Below, piece by piece: positions 45,667-58,788 of a stretch of DNA of 64,000 nt; position 1 is the stretch's first letter, and the number at the start of each line of letters is the position of its first letter. Both the position numbers and the translations under genes were made by a program. Origin of the DNA: Hippasteria phrygiana (lineage: Eukaryota > Echinodermata > Asteroidea > Valvatida > Goniasteridae); contig JAZGUH010000402.1 in the NCBI GenBank assembly GCA_037893225.1, forward strand, positions 1,674,001 through 1,738,000. Reading direction: 5' to 3'. The notes beneath the pieces were generated by a model. That model was not told the DNA's origin and ran no database searches. It was given only the letters and a program-made list of their open reading frames with translations.

Positions 45667-46098
45667 GGTGGACCTTTCAGTTGGTGAGTAATTAGGGTTA
45701 TGAAGAGTTTTGTTTATTCCATGTCACTATGAACAACAAAAGAATAATGGTGCACTAACAATAAACATCCATTGCAAAGCTATTGCATTTCATTCAGTGC
45801 ATGCTTAAGTTACTGCTTCCCTGTTGTTCCAATAACCAAAGGCATTTTCTAAATATGAACTAGTTGGTGAAATGAAAATTATTAAATTCATAAAGCAAGT
45901 CAAAATGAATTCGATTTGTGACATTTCTCTTTTCTTCAGAGTTTTGGCTTATCTTGCCTAATAGTATAGTTTGAAAAAATGTCTGCGCAGTACAATAATG
46001 TCAACACTAGTTAACTAGTGCACGCCCCAACCAGTTGATTGTTTCAGAACCATTTATAGCCTTTCTCCAATTTGATTTCTGTAATAGCCAACCGGTAC

Positions 46099-46216
46099 CT
46101 CTTTCACAGTTTTCACCCACAAAACCATCGCTGCACCGGCAGACTACTGCGACGTTTACCCCCCGTACACGTGGCTCCATTCTGACACGGATTAACGCTC
46201 TCATGACACGGGCCCA
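46099..46216 (-). pseudogene. EGF-like exon relic, U5
   Basis: Same frameshifted exon. Confidence 0.7.
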
Positions 46217-46310
46217 CTGTGAACATAAAAACCCAATCACAAACAGATTAGCCTATTTGGTTCAGCACTATCGTATATGGATTGTGGCCCTGAAGGGACA
46301 TGCACACAGC

Positions 46311-46518
46311 GCACATTTTCTGCGCACATTTTCTGCGCACATTTTCTGCGCACATTTTCTGCGCACATTTTCTGCGCACATTTTCTGCGCACATTTTCTG
46401 CGCACATTTTCTGCGCACATTTTCTGCGCACATTTTCTGCGCACATTTTCTGCGCACATTTTCTGCGCACATTTTCTGCGCACATTTTCTGCGCACATTT
46501 TCTGCGCACATTTTCTGC
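46311..46518. repeat. 13-bp minisatellite, 16 copies, right arm deleted (U5)
   Basis: Left arm at 46284-46303; the array runs straight into AATAAGAGGTCCC. The first copies read CACAGCGCAC instead of CACATCGCAC. Confidence 0.95.
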
Positions 46519-47133
46519 GCAATAAGAGGTCCCTGGGGCCTATAAATTGGACTGATTGTAGAAATATTTGTGGAAATCAAGAATTTGTGACCCGTGGCTT
46601 CCAACTCGGGGAATTCCGTTCACAAAAATGACCAATACGTAGGTCTATTTGGCATAGAGGCGGGGGGGGAGGGGGGCTACATTTAGACCTGGGCCCAGAG
46701 ATGGGCCACCATTTTAGGGGTGGTTTGTGGGGAGGGCCAGGGAGTATAAAAAAAAAAAATTTCCTTCAACTCTCATAAATTTGAAAAGAAAATTATTCTA
46801 GGAGTCTTAATCTTTAATTTCCAGTGAAAAAAATATTGCCACCTTACTCCTGAGCGTCACCAGGCGGCGCTCTTTCTATTGGGTTACAAAATGAGCGCCG
46901 TATTTAGTGGAGTGGAACCACTAGAGATCAGTGAGTGGAATCTATATGAAGCAAACATGGCGGCGCCCATATGCCAAGTGTACTCGCTAAAAATAGGTAT
47001 GTTTCATGTTTTGAACTATGAAATCTCACAGAAAACACAGTAATGATTACACACATGATAGAGAACAAAATGGGTTCTGTCTTTCTTTTCTTTGTTTGCT
47101 CTCGCTGTCTTTTTATTCACATACACATTTCAG

Positions 47134-47562
47134 ATGCCTATCCGCCATGTTAATTGTTACCAACATAATGCAGATTTCTTAAACCATAGCAAAATGGATT
47201 CCATCTGGAAGGCCTTAATTAAAGGCAAGATTTTAAGAAAGACTGTACACAGAGGCAGAAAAAATTGTAGAATATGGACAGGAAATGTCCAGCAGAAATA
47301 TGGCATTATTAATGTTGTCATGCCTGGCTCAAAATCAAATTCACGCACAAGGATGCGTGTGCACAGGTTGACTTACATTGTTTATTCTGGAGTCCTTGAT
47401 CTTCCCCGGGGGTATGATGTCAGTCACCTGTGCCACAACTCCTTGTGTGTGAATTTTGATCACCTGTCACTTGAGCCACATGCCATCAACACTGCAAGAT
47501 CTCGTTGTAAGAGATGCCGTTTGTGTTCGGGCCATGGCCCATACAAGGATTGTCTTCTTTAA
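47134..47562 (+). CDS. I-PpoI-like endonuclease, U5
   Basis: Protein identical to U1; CAT at His116. Confidence 0.85.
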   Translation: MPIRHVNCYQHNADFLNHSKMDSIWKALIKGKILRKTVHRGRKNCRIWTGNVQQKYGIINVVMPGSKSNSRTRMRVHRLTYIVYSGVLDLPRGYDVSHLCHNSLCVNFDHLSLEPHAINTARSRCKRCRLCSGHGPYKDCLL

Positions 47563-47760
47563 AATGTAATTAAGGAGAACTTTTTGGCTCACCATTAAGT
47601 TTGATAACTGAAATTGCTCTCCATTTTTTGATGCTACACTTTTTGCTTTTATAATTCATTTTTAATTGAAACGTATGCTGTAATTGTGCTCACTCTGAAT
47701 TCTTTGCCAATCCACATCTGGAGGGATTGCTGACTTGGGTTCCAGTTGCCCTTTCTTTTT

Positions 47761-49679
47761 CTACAATGACTTGGCACAGTTGTACAAGTTATATCGTTGT
47801 GCCCTACACTTTGCCCTTCGTATTTTATAATGTGTGCTCCTAGCCCGTTGGGAATGATATTTTTCTTTTCTGTCCATTTCAGCCAGACTTTTGGCAGCTG
47901 CAGATCCTGGCAAAACAGGACAACCTGCAGCTTCACACTTGACTGAGGATGATTAAGTTGGCATGGCCATTGTTGACAAGGTGAACTGCGCTGTGGTCTC
48001 TTGAGAGAGCATTTCTGGAAAAGGTTAGTGTCCCTTTTGGATTAGTACTTGAAAAAGCATGGTTCATGGACTCTGCTTTTTGTGTACTTGTCCCATATCT
48101 GGTTTTTTGCATTGCCTCGTGACCAATTCTCTTCTGAATTTTCAGTAAAAGCAGTTTCTTGTCAGACTCGAGCATTTTCAGTTTTCCCCTAACATGGACA
48201 GGAAGGTAGGGAAATCTGTTATTGCCATTGCAAACCAAGGACCGCTTTTTGCAAAGGTTGTGGCGACCTCGGTAACATTCGGGAATGGTTGAGGCAGCCT
48301 GTTCAGCCATGTCATACATTTGGGCAAAGTTTCTCCCACATTTCTTGAGGATTGCCCCTGCTTCTGCTTGTACCCTGTGACTTACATCGTCACCTAACCG
48401 GTCTTGTATCTTTTTTTTTTTCATTTTTAGTTCTACCAGGCATCATGTCACCACTGAATTTGGCCCGACTGATTGCTGAACTGAGTGATCGATTTAAGTA
48501 AGGTGGGTCAAAAAAGTGTTCTGGCTCGATACCTGCTTTAATTCTCATCTGAGACATAAAACCTTTTGCCATACACCCGTCCGCATCGCTTGTTACTCTT
48601 TCTGCCAACAAGGGTTCCTTACACTCTAGAAGTTTCTTGGCACAACATTGAATTCCCCCTTCTCTTTCATCCCCCATGTTGTAATTTGCTGGGTGTGTAG
48701 CACTACAAGAATCTGTGTGCTCGGAACACTTGTTACTGCTGTGTTTGCCTGACATTTGATTTGCACATTTACAGAGTTTATTCTCGTGGTGGTACATTAC
48801 TACCATTTTTTTGGTGGTTACATTCTCACATACTACGTCCCTAGTTTGGGTTGCCGGCACAAATGGTGTTTTTTTCCGACAGTTTCTCAAGGGGTTATTG
48901 TATTGTCTATCTAATTCGACAGCAATCGGTTTTTCTCTGTCATAGCCCTGTAATTCTTAAATACCTTTGACCAGTTTTCTCTTTTCAGCCATACATCTAA
49001 CATTTTCATTGATAATAATGTCCCCACATTTGCTTGCTGTTTTCTGCAGCCCACTGATTGAAGGAACAGTTGTACCCAATGCTGTCAAAAGTCGTCTTGC
49101 TCCTGTGGCTGCAATACCCGTGTTGAGGAGACCAACCTAAAAGGCCATGTTTGGAGTTGCAGTGCGTCGGCCTCTGCTGACCTGAGGTATCTCTGAGTAC
49201 AGCTTCTTCCTTCCTGTCGAGAAGTAGCACTTGTTGCATGACAGCACCTCTGAAACAGCAAGGCCCCGGTGTGTTTCTTGCTCTGCCTGTAGCTGAGGCC
49301 AGCCATCACAGTCAGGATTCGCATGCTGATGGTCCAGGGTAGCTCGAACACTTGTCTCAACTGTAGTGTTGACATGAACAATTCTGTAGCCGCCTGGGTT
49401 CAAGTTGTCGGCTCCTTCCCTCTGGAGTCTGCTTATCGGCGTTATTTCCTCAATTTTCGGTCGCAGCACCATCATAGTTTTATTAGTTCTGGCACCTGGT
49501 GGGTTGTAGAAAGAACCTCGCTCATCTCTGGGAAAGGCCAGTTGCAATTGTTCATTTGTGGGTCTGAAATAGAAAGATGAAACATCAGCCTTTTCTCTTA
49601 TCAACTGACATGTCAGACCATTGCCTTTTTTTAAATAGGCTTTTTTCATCTTAAACATGCCCTTTCTGTAGCGAACCAT
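47761..49679 (-). pseudogene. Mutator-like transposase pseudogene, U5
   Basis: Full-length relic with the four consensus lesions. Confidence 0.7.
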
Positions 49680-50111
49680 GGTGGACCTTTCAGTTGGTGA
49701 GTAATTAGGGTTATGAAGAGTTTTGTTTATTCCATGTCACTATGAACAACAAAAGAATAATGGTGCACTAACAATAAACATCCATTGCAAAGCTATTGCA
49801 TTTCATTCAGTGCATGCTTAAGTTACTGCTTCCCTGTTGTTCCAATAACCAAAGGCATTTTCTAAATATGAACTAGTTGGTGAAATGAAAATTATTAAAT
49901 TCATAAAGCAAGTCAAAATGAATTCGATTTGTGACATTTCTCTTTTCTTCAGAGTTTTGGCTTATCTTGCCTAATAGTATAGTTTGAAAAAATGTCTGCG
50001 CAGTACAATAATGTCAACACTAGTTAACTAGTGCACGCCCCAACCAGTTGATTGTTTCAGAACCATTTATAGCCTTTCTCCAATTTGATTTCTGTAATAG
50101 CCAACCGGTAC

Positions 50112-50229
50112 CTCTTTCACAGTTTTCACCCACAAAACCATCGCTGCACCGGCAGACTACTGCGACGTTTACCCCCCGTACACGTGGCTCCATTCTGACA
50201 CGGATTAACGCTCTCATGACACGGGCCCA
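50112..50229 (-). pseudogene. EGF-like exon relic, U6
   Basis: Same frameshifted exon. Confidence 0.7.
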
Positions 50230-50323
50230 CTGTGAACATAAAAACCCAATCACAAACAGATTAGCCTATTTGGTTCAGCACTATCGTATATGGATTGTGG
50301 CCCTGAAGGGACATGCACACAGC

Positions 50324-50518
50324 GCACATTTTCTGCGCACATTTTCTGCGCACATTTTCTGCGCACATTTTCTGCGCACATTTTCTGCGCACATTTTCTG
50401 CGCACATTTTCTGCGCACATTTTCTGCGCACATTTTCTGCGCACATTTTCTGCGCACATTTTCTGCGCACATTTTCTGCGCACATTTTCTGCGCACATTT
50501 TCTGCGCACATTTTCTGC
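50324..50518. repeat. 13-bp minisatellite, 15 copies, right arm deleted (U6)
   Basis: Shortest array in the window. Left arm 50297-50316. Confidence 0.95.
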
Positions 50519-51137
50519 GCAATAAGAGGTCCCTGGGGCCTATAAATTGGACTGATTGTAGAAATATTTGTGGAAATCAAGAATTTGTGACCCGTGGCTT
50601 CCAACTCGGGGAATTCCGTTCACAAAAATGACCAATACGTAGGTCTATTTGGCATAGAGGCGGGGGGGGAGGGGGGCTACATTTAGACCTGGGCCCAGAG
50701 ATGGGCCACCATTTTAGGGGTGGTTTGTGGGGAGGGCCAGGGAGTATAAAAAAAAAAAATTTCCTTCAACTCTCATAAATTTGAAAAGAAAATTATTCTA
50801 GGAGTCTTAATCTTTAATTTCCAGTGAAAAAAATATTGCCACCTTACTCCTGAGCGTCACCAGGCGGCGCTCTTTCTTTCTATTGGGTTACAAAATGAGC
50901 GCCGTATTTAGTGGAGTGGAACCACTAGAGATCAGTGAGTGGAATCTATATGAAGCAAACATGGCGGCGCCCATATGCCAAGTGTACTCGCTAAAAATAG
51001 GTATGTTTCATGTTTTGAACTATGAAATCTCACAGAAAACACAGTAATGATTACACACATGATAGAGAACAAAATGGGTTCTGTCTTTCTTTTCTTTGTT
51101 TGCTCTCGCTGTCTTTTTATTCACATACACATTTCAG

Positions 51138-51566
51138 ATGCCTATCCGCCATGTTAATTGTTACCAACATAATGCAGATTTCTTAAACCATAGCAAAATG
51201 GATTCCATCTGGAAGGCCTTAATTAAAGGCAAGATTTTAAGAAAGACTGTACACAGAGGCAGAAAAAATTGTAGAATATGGACAGGAAATGTCCAGCAGA
51301 AATATGGCATTATTAATGTTGTCATGCCTGGCTCAAAATCAAATTCACGCACAAGGATGCGTGTGCACAGGTTCACTTACATTGTTTATTCTGGAGTCCT
51401 TGATCTTCCCCGGGGGTATGATGTCAGTCACCTGTGCCACAACTCCTTGTGTGTGAATTTTGATCACCTGTCACTTGAGCCACACGCCATCAACACTGCA
51501 AGATCTCGTTGTAAGAGATGCCGTTTGTGTTCGGGCCATGGCCCATACAAGGATTGTCTTCTTTAA
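51138..51566 (+). CDS. I-PpoI-like endonuclease, U6 (Leu79Phe)
   Basis: One amino-acid change, Leu79 to Phe, just before the conserved Y-I-V-Y strand; catalytic and zinc residues unchanged. Shared with U9. Confidence 0.85.
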   Translation: MPIRHVNCYQHNADFLNHSKMDSIWKALIKGKILRKTVHRGRKNCRIWTGNVQQKYGIINVVMPGSKSNSRTRMRVHRFTYIVYSGVLDLPRGYDVSHLCHNSLCVNFDHLSLEPHAINTARSRCKRCRLCSGHGPYKDCLL

Positions 51567-51764
51567 AATGTAATTAAGGAGAACTTTTTGGCTCACCATT
51601 AAGTTTGATAACTGAAATTGCTCACCATTTTTTGATGCTACACTTTTTGCTTTTATAATTCATTTTTAATTGAAACGTATGCTGTAATTGTGCTCACTCT
51701 GAATTCTTTGCCAATCCACATCTGGAGGGATTGCTGACTTGGGTTCCAGTTGCCCTTTCTTTTT

Positions 51765-53685
51765 CTACAATGACTTGGCACAGTTGTACAAGTTATATCG
51801 TTGTGCCCTACACTTTGCCCTTCGTATTTTATAATGTGTGCTCCTAGCCCGTTGGGAATGATATTTTTCTTTTCTGTCCATTTCAGCCAGACTTTTGGCA
51901 GCTGCAGATCCTGGCAAAACAGGACAACCTGCAGCTTCACACTTGACTGAGGATGATTAAGTTGGCATGGCCATTGTTGACAAGGTGAACTGCGCTGTGG
52001 TCTCTTGAGAGAGCATTTCTGGAAAAGGTTAGTGTCCCTTTTGGATTAGTACTTGAAAAAGCATGGTTCATGGACTCTGCTTTTTGTGTACTTGTCCCAT
52101 ATCTGGTTTTTTGCATTGCCTCGTGACCAATTCTCTTCTGAATTTTCAGTAAAAGCAGTTTCTTGTCAGACTCGAGCATTTTCAGTTTTCCCCTAACATG
52201 GACAGGAAGGTAGGGAAATCTGTTATTGCCATTGCAAACCAAGGACCGCTTTTTGCAAAGGTTGTGGCGACCTCGGTAACATTCGGGAATGGTTGAGGCA
52301 GCCTGTTCAGCCTTGTCATACATTTGGGCAAAGTTTCTCCCACATTTCTTGAGGATTGCCCCTGCTTCTGCTTGTACCCTGTGACTTACATCGTCACCTA
52401 ACCGGTCTTGTATCTTTTTTTTTTTCATTTTTAGTTCTACCAGGCATCATGTCACCACTGAATTTGGCCCGACTGATTGCTGAACTGAGTGATCGATTTA
52501 AGTAAGGTGGGTCAAAAAAGTGTTCTGGCTCGATACCTGCTTTAATTCTCATCTGAGACATAAAACCTTTTGCCATACACCCGTCCGCATCGCTTGTTAC
52601 TCTTTCTGCCAACAAGGGTTCCTTACACTCTAGAAGTTTCTTGGCACAACATTGAATTCCCCCTTCTCTTTCATCCCCCATGTTGTAATTTGCTGGGTGT
52701 GTAGCACTACAAGAATCTGTGTGCTCGGAACACTTGTTATACTGCTGTGTTTGCCTGACATTTGATTTGCACATTTACAGAGTTTATTCTCGTGGTGGTA
52801 CATTACTACCATTTTTTTGGTGGTTACATTCTCACATACTACGTCCCTAGTTTGGGTTGCCGGCACAAATGGTGTTTTTTTCCGACAGTTTCTCAAGGGG
52901 TTATTGTATTGTCTATCTAATTCGACAGCAATCGGTTTTTCTCTGTCATAGCCCTGTAATTCTAAAATACCTTTGACCAGTTTTCTCTTTTCAGCCATAC
53001 ATCTAACATTTTCATTGATAATAATGTCCCCACATTTGCTTGCTGTTTTCTGCAGCCCACTGATTGAAGGAACAGTTGTACCCAATGCTGTCAAAAGTCG
53101 TCTTGCTCCTGTGGCTGCAATACCCGTGTTGAGGAGACCAACCTAAAAGGCCATGTTTGGAGTTGCAGTGCGTCGGCCTCTGCTGACCTGAGGTATCTCT
53201 GAGTACAGCTTCTTCCTTCCTGTCGAGAAGTAGCACTTGTTGCATGACAGCACCTCTGAAACAGCAAGGCCCCGGTGTGTTTCTTGCTCTGCCTGTAGCT
53301 GAGGCCAGCCATCACAGTCAGGATTCGCATGCTGATGGTCCAGGGTAGCTCGAACACTTGTCTCAACTGTAGTGTTGACATGAACAATTTTGTAGCCGCC
53401 TGGGTTCAAGTTGTCGGCTCCTTCCCTCTGGAGTCTGCTTATCGGCGTTATTTCCTCAATTTTCGGTCGCAGCACCATCATAGTTTTATTAGTTCTGGCA
53501 CCTGGTGGGTTGTAGAAAGAACCTCGCTCATCTCTGGGAAAGGCCAGTTGCAATTGTTCATTTGTGGGTCTGAAATAGAAAGATGAAACATCAGCCTTTT
53601 CTCTTATCAACTGACATGTCAGACCATTGCCTTTTTTTAAATAGGCTTTTTTCATCTTAAACATGCCCTTTCTGTAGCGAACCAT
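51765..53685 (-). pseudogene. Mutator-like transposase pseudogene, U6 (divergent lesion set)
   Basis: The second stop is absent: the codon reads TTA (Leu) where other copies have TAA. A private 2-bp insertion (CTTGTTATACTG for CTTGTTACTG near 52740) shifts the frame in the Cys-rich patch instead. Also a Met-to-Lys change (YDKAEQ) and an Arg-to-Lys change (GGYKIV). Still has the TAG, the A11 shift and the 4-bp insertion. Confidence 0.7.
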
Positions 53686-54117
53686 GGTGGACCTTTCAGT
53701 TGGTGAGTAATTAGGGTTATGAAGAGTTTTGTTTATTCCATGTCACTATGAACAACAAAAGAATAATGGTGCACTAACAATAAACATCCATTGCAAAGCT
53801 ATTGCATTTCATTCAGTGCATGCTTAAGTTACTGCTTCCCTGTTGTTCCAATAACCAAAGGCATTTTCTAAATATGAACTAGTTGGTGAAATGAAAATTA
53901 TTAAATTCATAAAGCAAGTCAAAATGAATTCGATTTGTGACATTTCTCTTTTCTTCAGAGTTTTGGCTTATCTTGCCTAATAGTATAGTTTGAAAAAATG
54001 TCTGCGCAGTACAATAATGTCAACACTAGTTAACTAGTGCACGCCCCAACCAGTTGATTGTTTCAGAACCATTTATAGCCTTTCTCCAATTTGATTTCTG
54101 TAATAGCCAACCGGTAC

Positions 54118-54235
54118 CTCTTTCACAGTTTTCACCCACAAAACCATCGCTGCACCGGCAGACTACTGCGACGTTTACCCCCCGTACACGTGGCTCCATT
54201 CTGACACGGATTAACGCTCTCATGACACGGGCCCA
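54118..54235 (-). pseudogene. EGF-like exon relic, U7
   Basis: Same frameshifted exon. Confidence 0.7.
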
Positions 54236-54329
54236 CTGTGAACATAAAAACCCAATCACAAACAGATTAGCCTATTTGGTTCAGCACTATCGTATATGGA
54301 TTGTGGCCCTGAAGGGACATGCACACATC

Positions 54330-54654
54330 GCACATTTTCTGCGCACATTTTCTGCGCACATTTTCTGCGCACATTTTCTGCGCACATTTTCTGCGCACAT
54401 TTTCTGCGCACATTTTCTGCGCACATTTTCTGCGCACATTTTCTGCGCACATTTTCTGCGCACATTTTCTGCGCACATTTTCTGCGCACATTTTCTGCGC
54501 ACATTTTCTGCGCACATTTTCTGCGCACATTTTCTGCGCACATTTTCTGCGCACATTTTCTGCGCACATTTTCTGCGCACATTTTCTGCGCACATTTTCT
54601 GCGCACATTTTCTGCGCACATTTTCTGCGCACATTTTCTGCGCACATTTTCTGC
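54330..54654. repeat. 13-bp minisatellite, 25 copies (U7)
   Basis: Arms at 54303-54322 and 54655-54674. Lacks the three C-to-T copies of U4. Confidence 0.95.
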
Positions 54655-55390
54655 GCATGTCCCTTTAGGGCCACGATAATTATGACTTCTATCAGCAGGG
54701 TGCATGCCACTAAATCTGTGAAAATCACTGCGCGCGAGCTCATTAATATTTTGTGATCCCTCCATTAATTTGGAATAAGAGGTCCCTGGGGCCTATAAAT
54801 TGGACTGATTGTAGAAATATTTGTGGAAATCAACAATTTGTGACCCGTGGCTTCCAACTCGGGGAATTCCGTTCACAAAAATGACCAATACGTAGGTCTA
54901 TTTGGCATAGAGGCGGGGGGGGGAGGGGGGCTACATTTAGACCTGGGCCCAGAGATGGGCCACCATTTTAGGGGTGGTTTGTGGGGAGGGCCAGGGAGTA
55001 TAAAAAAAAAAATTTCCTTCAACTCTCATAAATTTGAAAAGAAAATTATTCTAGGAGTCTTAATCTTTAATTTCCAGTGAAAAAAATATTGCCACCTTAC
55101 TCCTGAGCGTCACCAGGCGGCGCTCTTTCTTTCTATTGGGTTACAAAATGAGCGCCGTATTTAGTGGAGTGGAACCACTAGAGATCAGTGAGTGGAATCT
55201 ATATGAAGCAAACATGGCGGCGCCCATATGCCAAGTGTACTCGCTAAAAATAGGTATGTTTCATGTTTTGAATTATGAAATCTCACAGAAAACACAGTAA
55301 TGATTACACACATGATAGAGAACAAAATGGGTTCTGTCTTTCTTTTCTTTGTTTGCTCTCGCTGTCTTTTTATTCACATACACATTTCAG

Positions 55391-55819
55391 ATGCCTATCC
55401 GCCATGTTAATTGTTACCAACATAATGCAGATTTCTTAAACCATAGCAAAATGGATTCCATCTGGAAGGCCTTAATTAAAGGCAAGATTTTAAGAAAGAC
55501 TGTACACAGAGGCAGAAAAAATTGTAGAATATGGACAGGAAATGTCCAGCAGAAATATGGCATTATTAATGTTGTCATGCCTGGCTCAAAATCAAATTCA
55601 CGCACAAGGATGCGTGTGCACAGGTTGACTTACATTGTTTATTCTGGAGTCCTTGATCTTCCCCGGGGGTATGATGTCAGTCACCTGTGCCACAACTCCT
55701 TGTGTGTGAATTTTGATCACCTGTCACTTGAGCCACATGCCATCAACACTGCAAGATCTCGTTGTAAGAGATGCCGTTTGTGTTCGGGCCATGGCCCATA
55801 CAAGGATTGTCTTCTTTAA
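55391..55819 (+). CDS. I-PpoI-like endonuclease, U7
   Basis: Protein identical to U1; CAT at His116. Confidence 0.85.
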   Translation: MPIRHVNCYQHNADFLNHSKMDSIWKALIKGKILRKTVHRGRKNCRIWTGNVQQKYGIINVVMPGSKSNSRTRMRVHRLTYIVYSGVLDLPRGYDVSHLCHNSLCVNFDHLSLEPHAINTARSRCKRCRLCSGHGPYKDCLL

Positions 55820-56017
55820 AATGTAATTAAGGAGAACTTTTTGGCTCACCATTAAGTTTGATAACTGAAATTGCTCTCCATTTTTTGATGCTACACTTTT
55901 TGCTTTTATAATTCATTTTTAATTGAAACGTATGCTGTAATTGTGCTCACTCTGAATTCTTTGCCAATCCACATCTGGAGGGATTGCTGACTTGGGTTCC
56001 AGTTGCCCTTTCTTTTT

Positions 56018-57936
56018 CTACAATGACTTGGCACAGTTGTACAAGTTATATCGTTGTGCCCTACACTTTGCCCTTCGTATTTTATAATGTGTGCTCCTAG
56101 CCCGTTGGGAATGATATTTTTCTTTTCTGTCCATTTCAGCCAGACTTTTGGCAGCTGCAGATCCTGGCAAAACAGGACAACCTGCAGCTTCACACTTGAC
56201 TGAGGATGATTAAGTTGGCATGGCCATTGTTGACAAGGTGAACTGCGCTGTGGTCTCTTGAGAGAGCATTTCTGGAAAAGGTTAGTGTCCCTTTTGGATT
56301 AGTACTTGAAAAAGCATGGTTCATGGACTCTGCTTTTTGTGTACTTGTCCCATATCTGGTTTTTTGCATTGCCTCGTGACCAATTCTCTTCTGAATTTTC
56401 AGTAAAAGCAGTTTCTTGTCAGACTCGAGCATTTTCAGTTTTCCCCTAACATGGACAGGAAGGTAGGGAAATCTGTTATTGCCATTGCAAACCAAGGACC
56501 GCTTTTTGCAAAGGTTGTGGCGACCTCGGTAACATTCGGGAATGGTTGAGGCAGCCTGTTCAGCCATGTCATACATTTGGGCAAAGTTTCTCCCACATTT
56601 CTTGAGGATTGCCCCTGCTTCTGCTTGTACCCTGTGACTTACATCGTCACCTAACCGGTCTTGTATCTTTTTTTTTTTCATTTTTAGTTCTACCAGGCAT
56701 CATGTCACCACTGAATTTGGCCCGACTGATTGCTGAACTGAGTGATCGATTTAAGTAAGGTGGGTCAAAAAAGTGTTCTGGCTCGATACCTGCTTTAATT
56801 CTCATCTGAGACATAAAACCTTTTGCCATACACCCGTCCGCATCGCTTGTTACTCTTTCTGCCAACAAGGGTTCCTTACACTCTAGAAGTTTCTTGGCAC
56901 AACATTGAATTCCCCCTTCTCTTTCATCCCCCATGTTGTAATTTGCTGGGTGTGTAGCACTACAAGAATCTGTGTGCTCGGAACACTTGTTACTGCTGTG
57001 TTTGCCTGACATTTGATTTGCACATTTACAGAGTTTATTCTCGTGGTGGTACATTACTACCATTTTTTTGGTGGTTACATTCTCACATACTACGTCCCTA
57101 GTTTGGGTTGCCGGCACAAATGGTGTTTTTTTCCGACAGTTTCTCAAGGGGTTATTGTATTGTCTATCTAATTCGACAGCAATCGGTTTTTCTCTGTCAT
57201 AGCCCTGTAATTCTTAAATACCTTTGACCAGTTTTCTCTTTTCAGCCATACATCTAACATTTTCATTGATAATAATGTCCCCACATTTGCTTGCTGTTTT
57301 CTGCAGCCCACTGATTGAAGGAACAGTTGTACCCAATGCTGTCAAAAGTCGTCTTGCTCCTGTGGCTGCAATACCCGTGTTGAGGAGACCAACCTAAAAG
57401 GCCATGTTTGGAGTTGCAGTGCGTCGGCCTCTGCTGACCTGAGGTATCTCTGAGTACAGCTTCTTCCTTCCTGTCGAGAAGTAGCACTTGTTGCATGACA
57501 GCACCTCTGAAACAGCAAGGCCCCGGTGTGTTTCTTGCTCTGCCTGTAGCTGAGGCCAGCCATCACAGTCAGGATTCGCATGCTGATGGTCCAGGGTAGC
57601 TCGAACACTTGTCTCAACTGTAGTGTTGACATGAACAATTCTGTAGCCGCCTGGGTTCAAGTTGTCGGCTCCTTCCCTCTGGAGTCTGCTTATCGGCGTT
57701 ATTTCCTCAATTTTCGGTCGCAGCACCATCATAGTTTTATTAGTTCTGGCACCTGGTGGGTTGTAGAAAGAACCTCGCTCATCTCTGGGAAAGGCCAGTT
57801 GCAATTGTTCATTTGTGGGTCTGAAATAGAAAGATGAAACATCAGCCTTTTCTCTTATCAACTGACATGTCAGACCATTGCCTTTTTTTAAATAGGCTTT
57901 TTTCATCTTAAACATGCCCTTTCTGTAGCGAACCAT
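56018..57936 (-). pseudogene. Mutator-like transposase pseudogene, U7
   Basis: Full-length relic with the four consensus lesions. Confidence 0.7.
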
Positions 57937-58368
57937 GGTGGACCTTTCAGTTGGTGAGTAATTAGGGTTATGAAGAGTTTTGTTTATTCCATGTCACTAT
58001 GAACAACAAAAGAATAATGGTGCACTAACAATAAACATCCATTGCAAAGCTATTGCATTTCATTCAGTGCATGCTTAAGTTACTGCTTCCCTGTTGTTCC
58101 AATAACCAAAGGCATTTTCTAAATATGAACTAGTTGGTGAAATGAAAATTATTAAATTCATAAAGCAAGTCAAAATGAATTCGATTTGTGACATTTCTCT
58201 TTTCTTCAGAGTTTTGGCTTATCTTGCCTAATAGTATAGTTTGAAAAAATGTCTGCGCAGTACAATAATGTCAACACTAGTTAACTAGTGCACGCCCCAA
58301 CCAGTTGATTGTTTCAGAACCATTTATAGCCTTTCTCCAATTTGATTTCTGTAATAGCCAACCGGTAC

Positions 58369-58486
58369 CTCTTTCACAGTTTTCACCCACAAAACCATCG
58401 CTGCACCGGCAGACTACTGCGACGTTTACCCCCCGTACACGTGGCTCCATTCTGACACGGATTAACGCTCTCATGACACGGGCCCA
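58369..58486 (-). pseudogene. EGF-like exon relic, U8
   Basis: Same frameshifted exon. Confidence 0.7.
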
Positions 58487-58580
58487 CTGTGAACATAAAA
58501 ACCCAATCACAAACAGATTAGCCTATTTGGTTCAGCACTATCGTATATGGATTGTGGCCCTGAAGGGACATGCACACAGC

Positions 58581-58788
58581 GCACATTTTCTGCGCACATT
58601 TTCTGCGCACATTTTCTGCGCACATTTTCTGCGCACATTTTCTGCGCACATTTTCTGCGCACATTTTCTGCGCACATTTTCTGCGCACATTTTCTGCGCA
58701 CATTTTCTGCGCACATTTTCTGCGCACATTTTCTGCGCACATTTTCTGCGCACATTTTCTGCGCACATTTTCTGCGCACATTTTCTGC
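58581..58788. repeat. 13-bp minisatellite, 16 copies, right arm deleted (U8)
   Basis: Left arm 58554-58573; same copy number as U5. Confidence 0.95.

Larger units (their letters stand above)
41630..45854. repeat. Tandem-array unit U4 (4225 bp)
   Basis: First member of the three-unit higher-order repeat. Its endonuclease start lies 12270 bp before that of U7. Confidence 0.95.
45855..49867. repeat. Tandem-array unit U5 (4013 bp)
   Basis: Lacks about 117 bp right of the minisatellite (U1 equivalents 14044-14160), including the right inverted arm, and 4 bp in the promoter. Same length as U8. Confidence 0.95.
49868..53873. repeat. Tandem-array unit U6 (4006 bp)
   Basis: Same 117-bp deletion as U5 but without the 4-bp promoter deletion. 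Pairs with U9. Confidence 0.95.
53874..58124. repeat. Tandem-array unit U7 (4251 bp)
   Basis: Start of the second higher-order block; matches U4 in structure (both inverted arms present). Confidence 0.95.
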
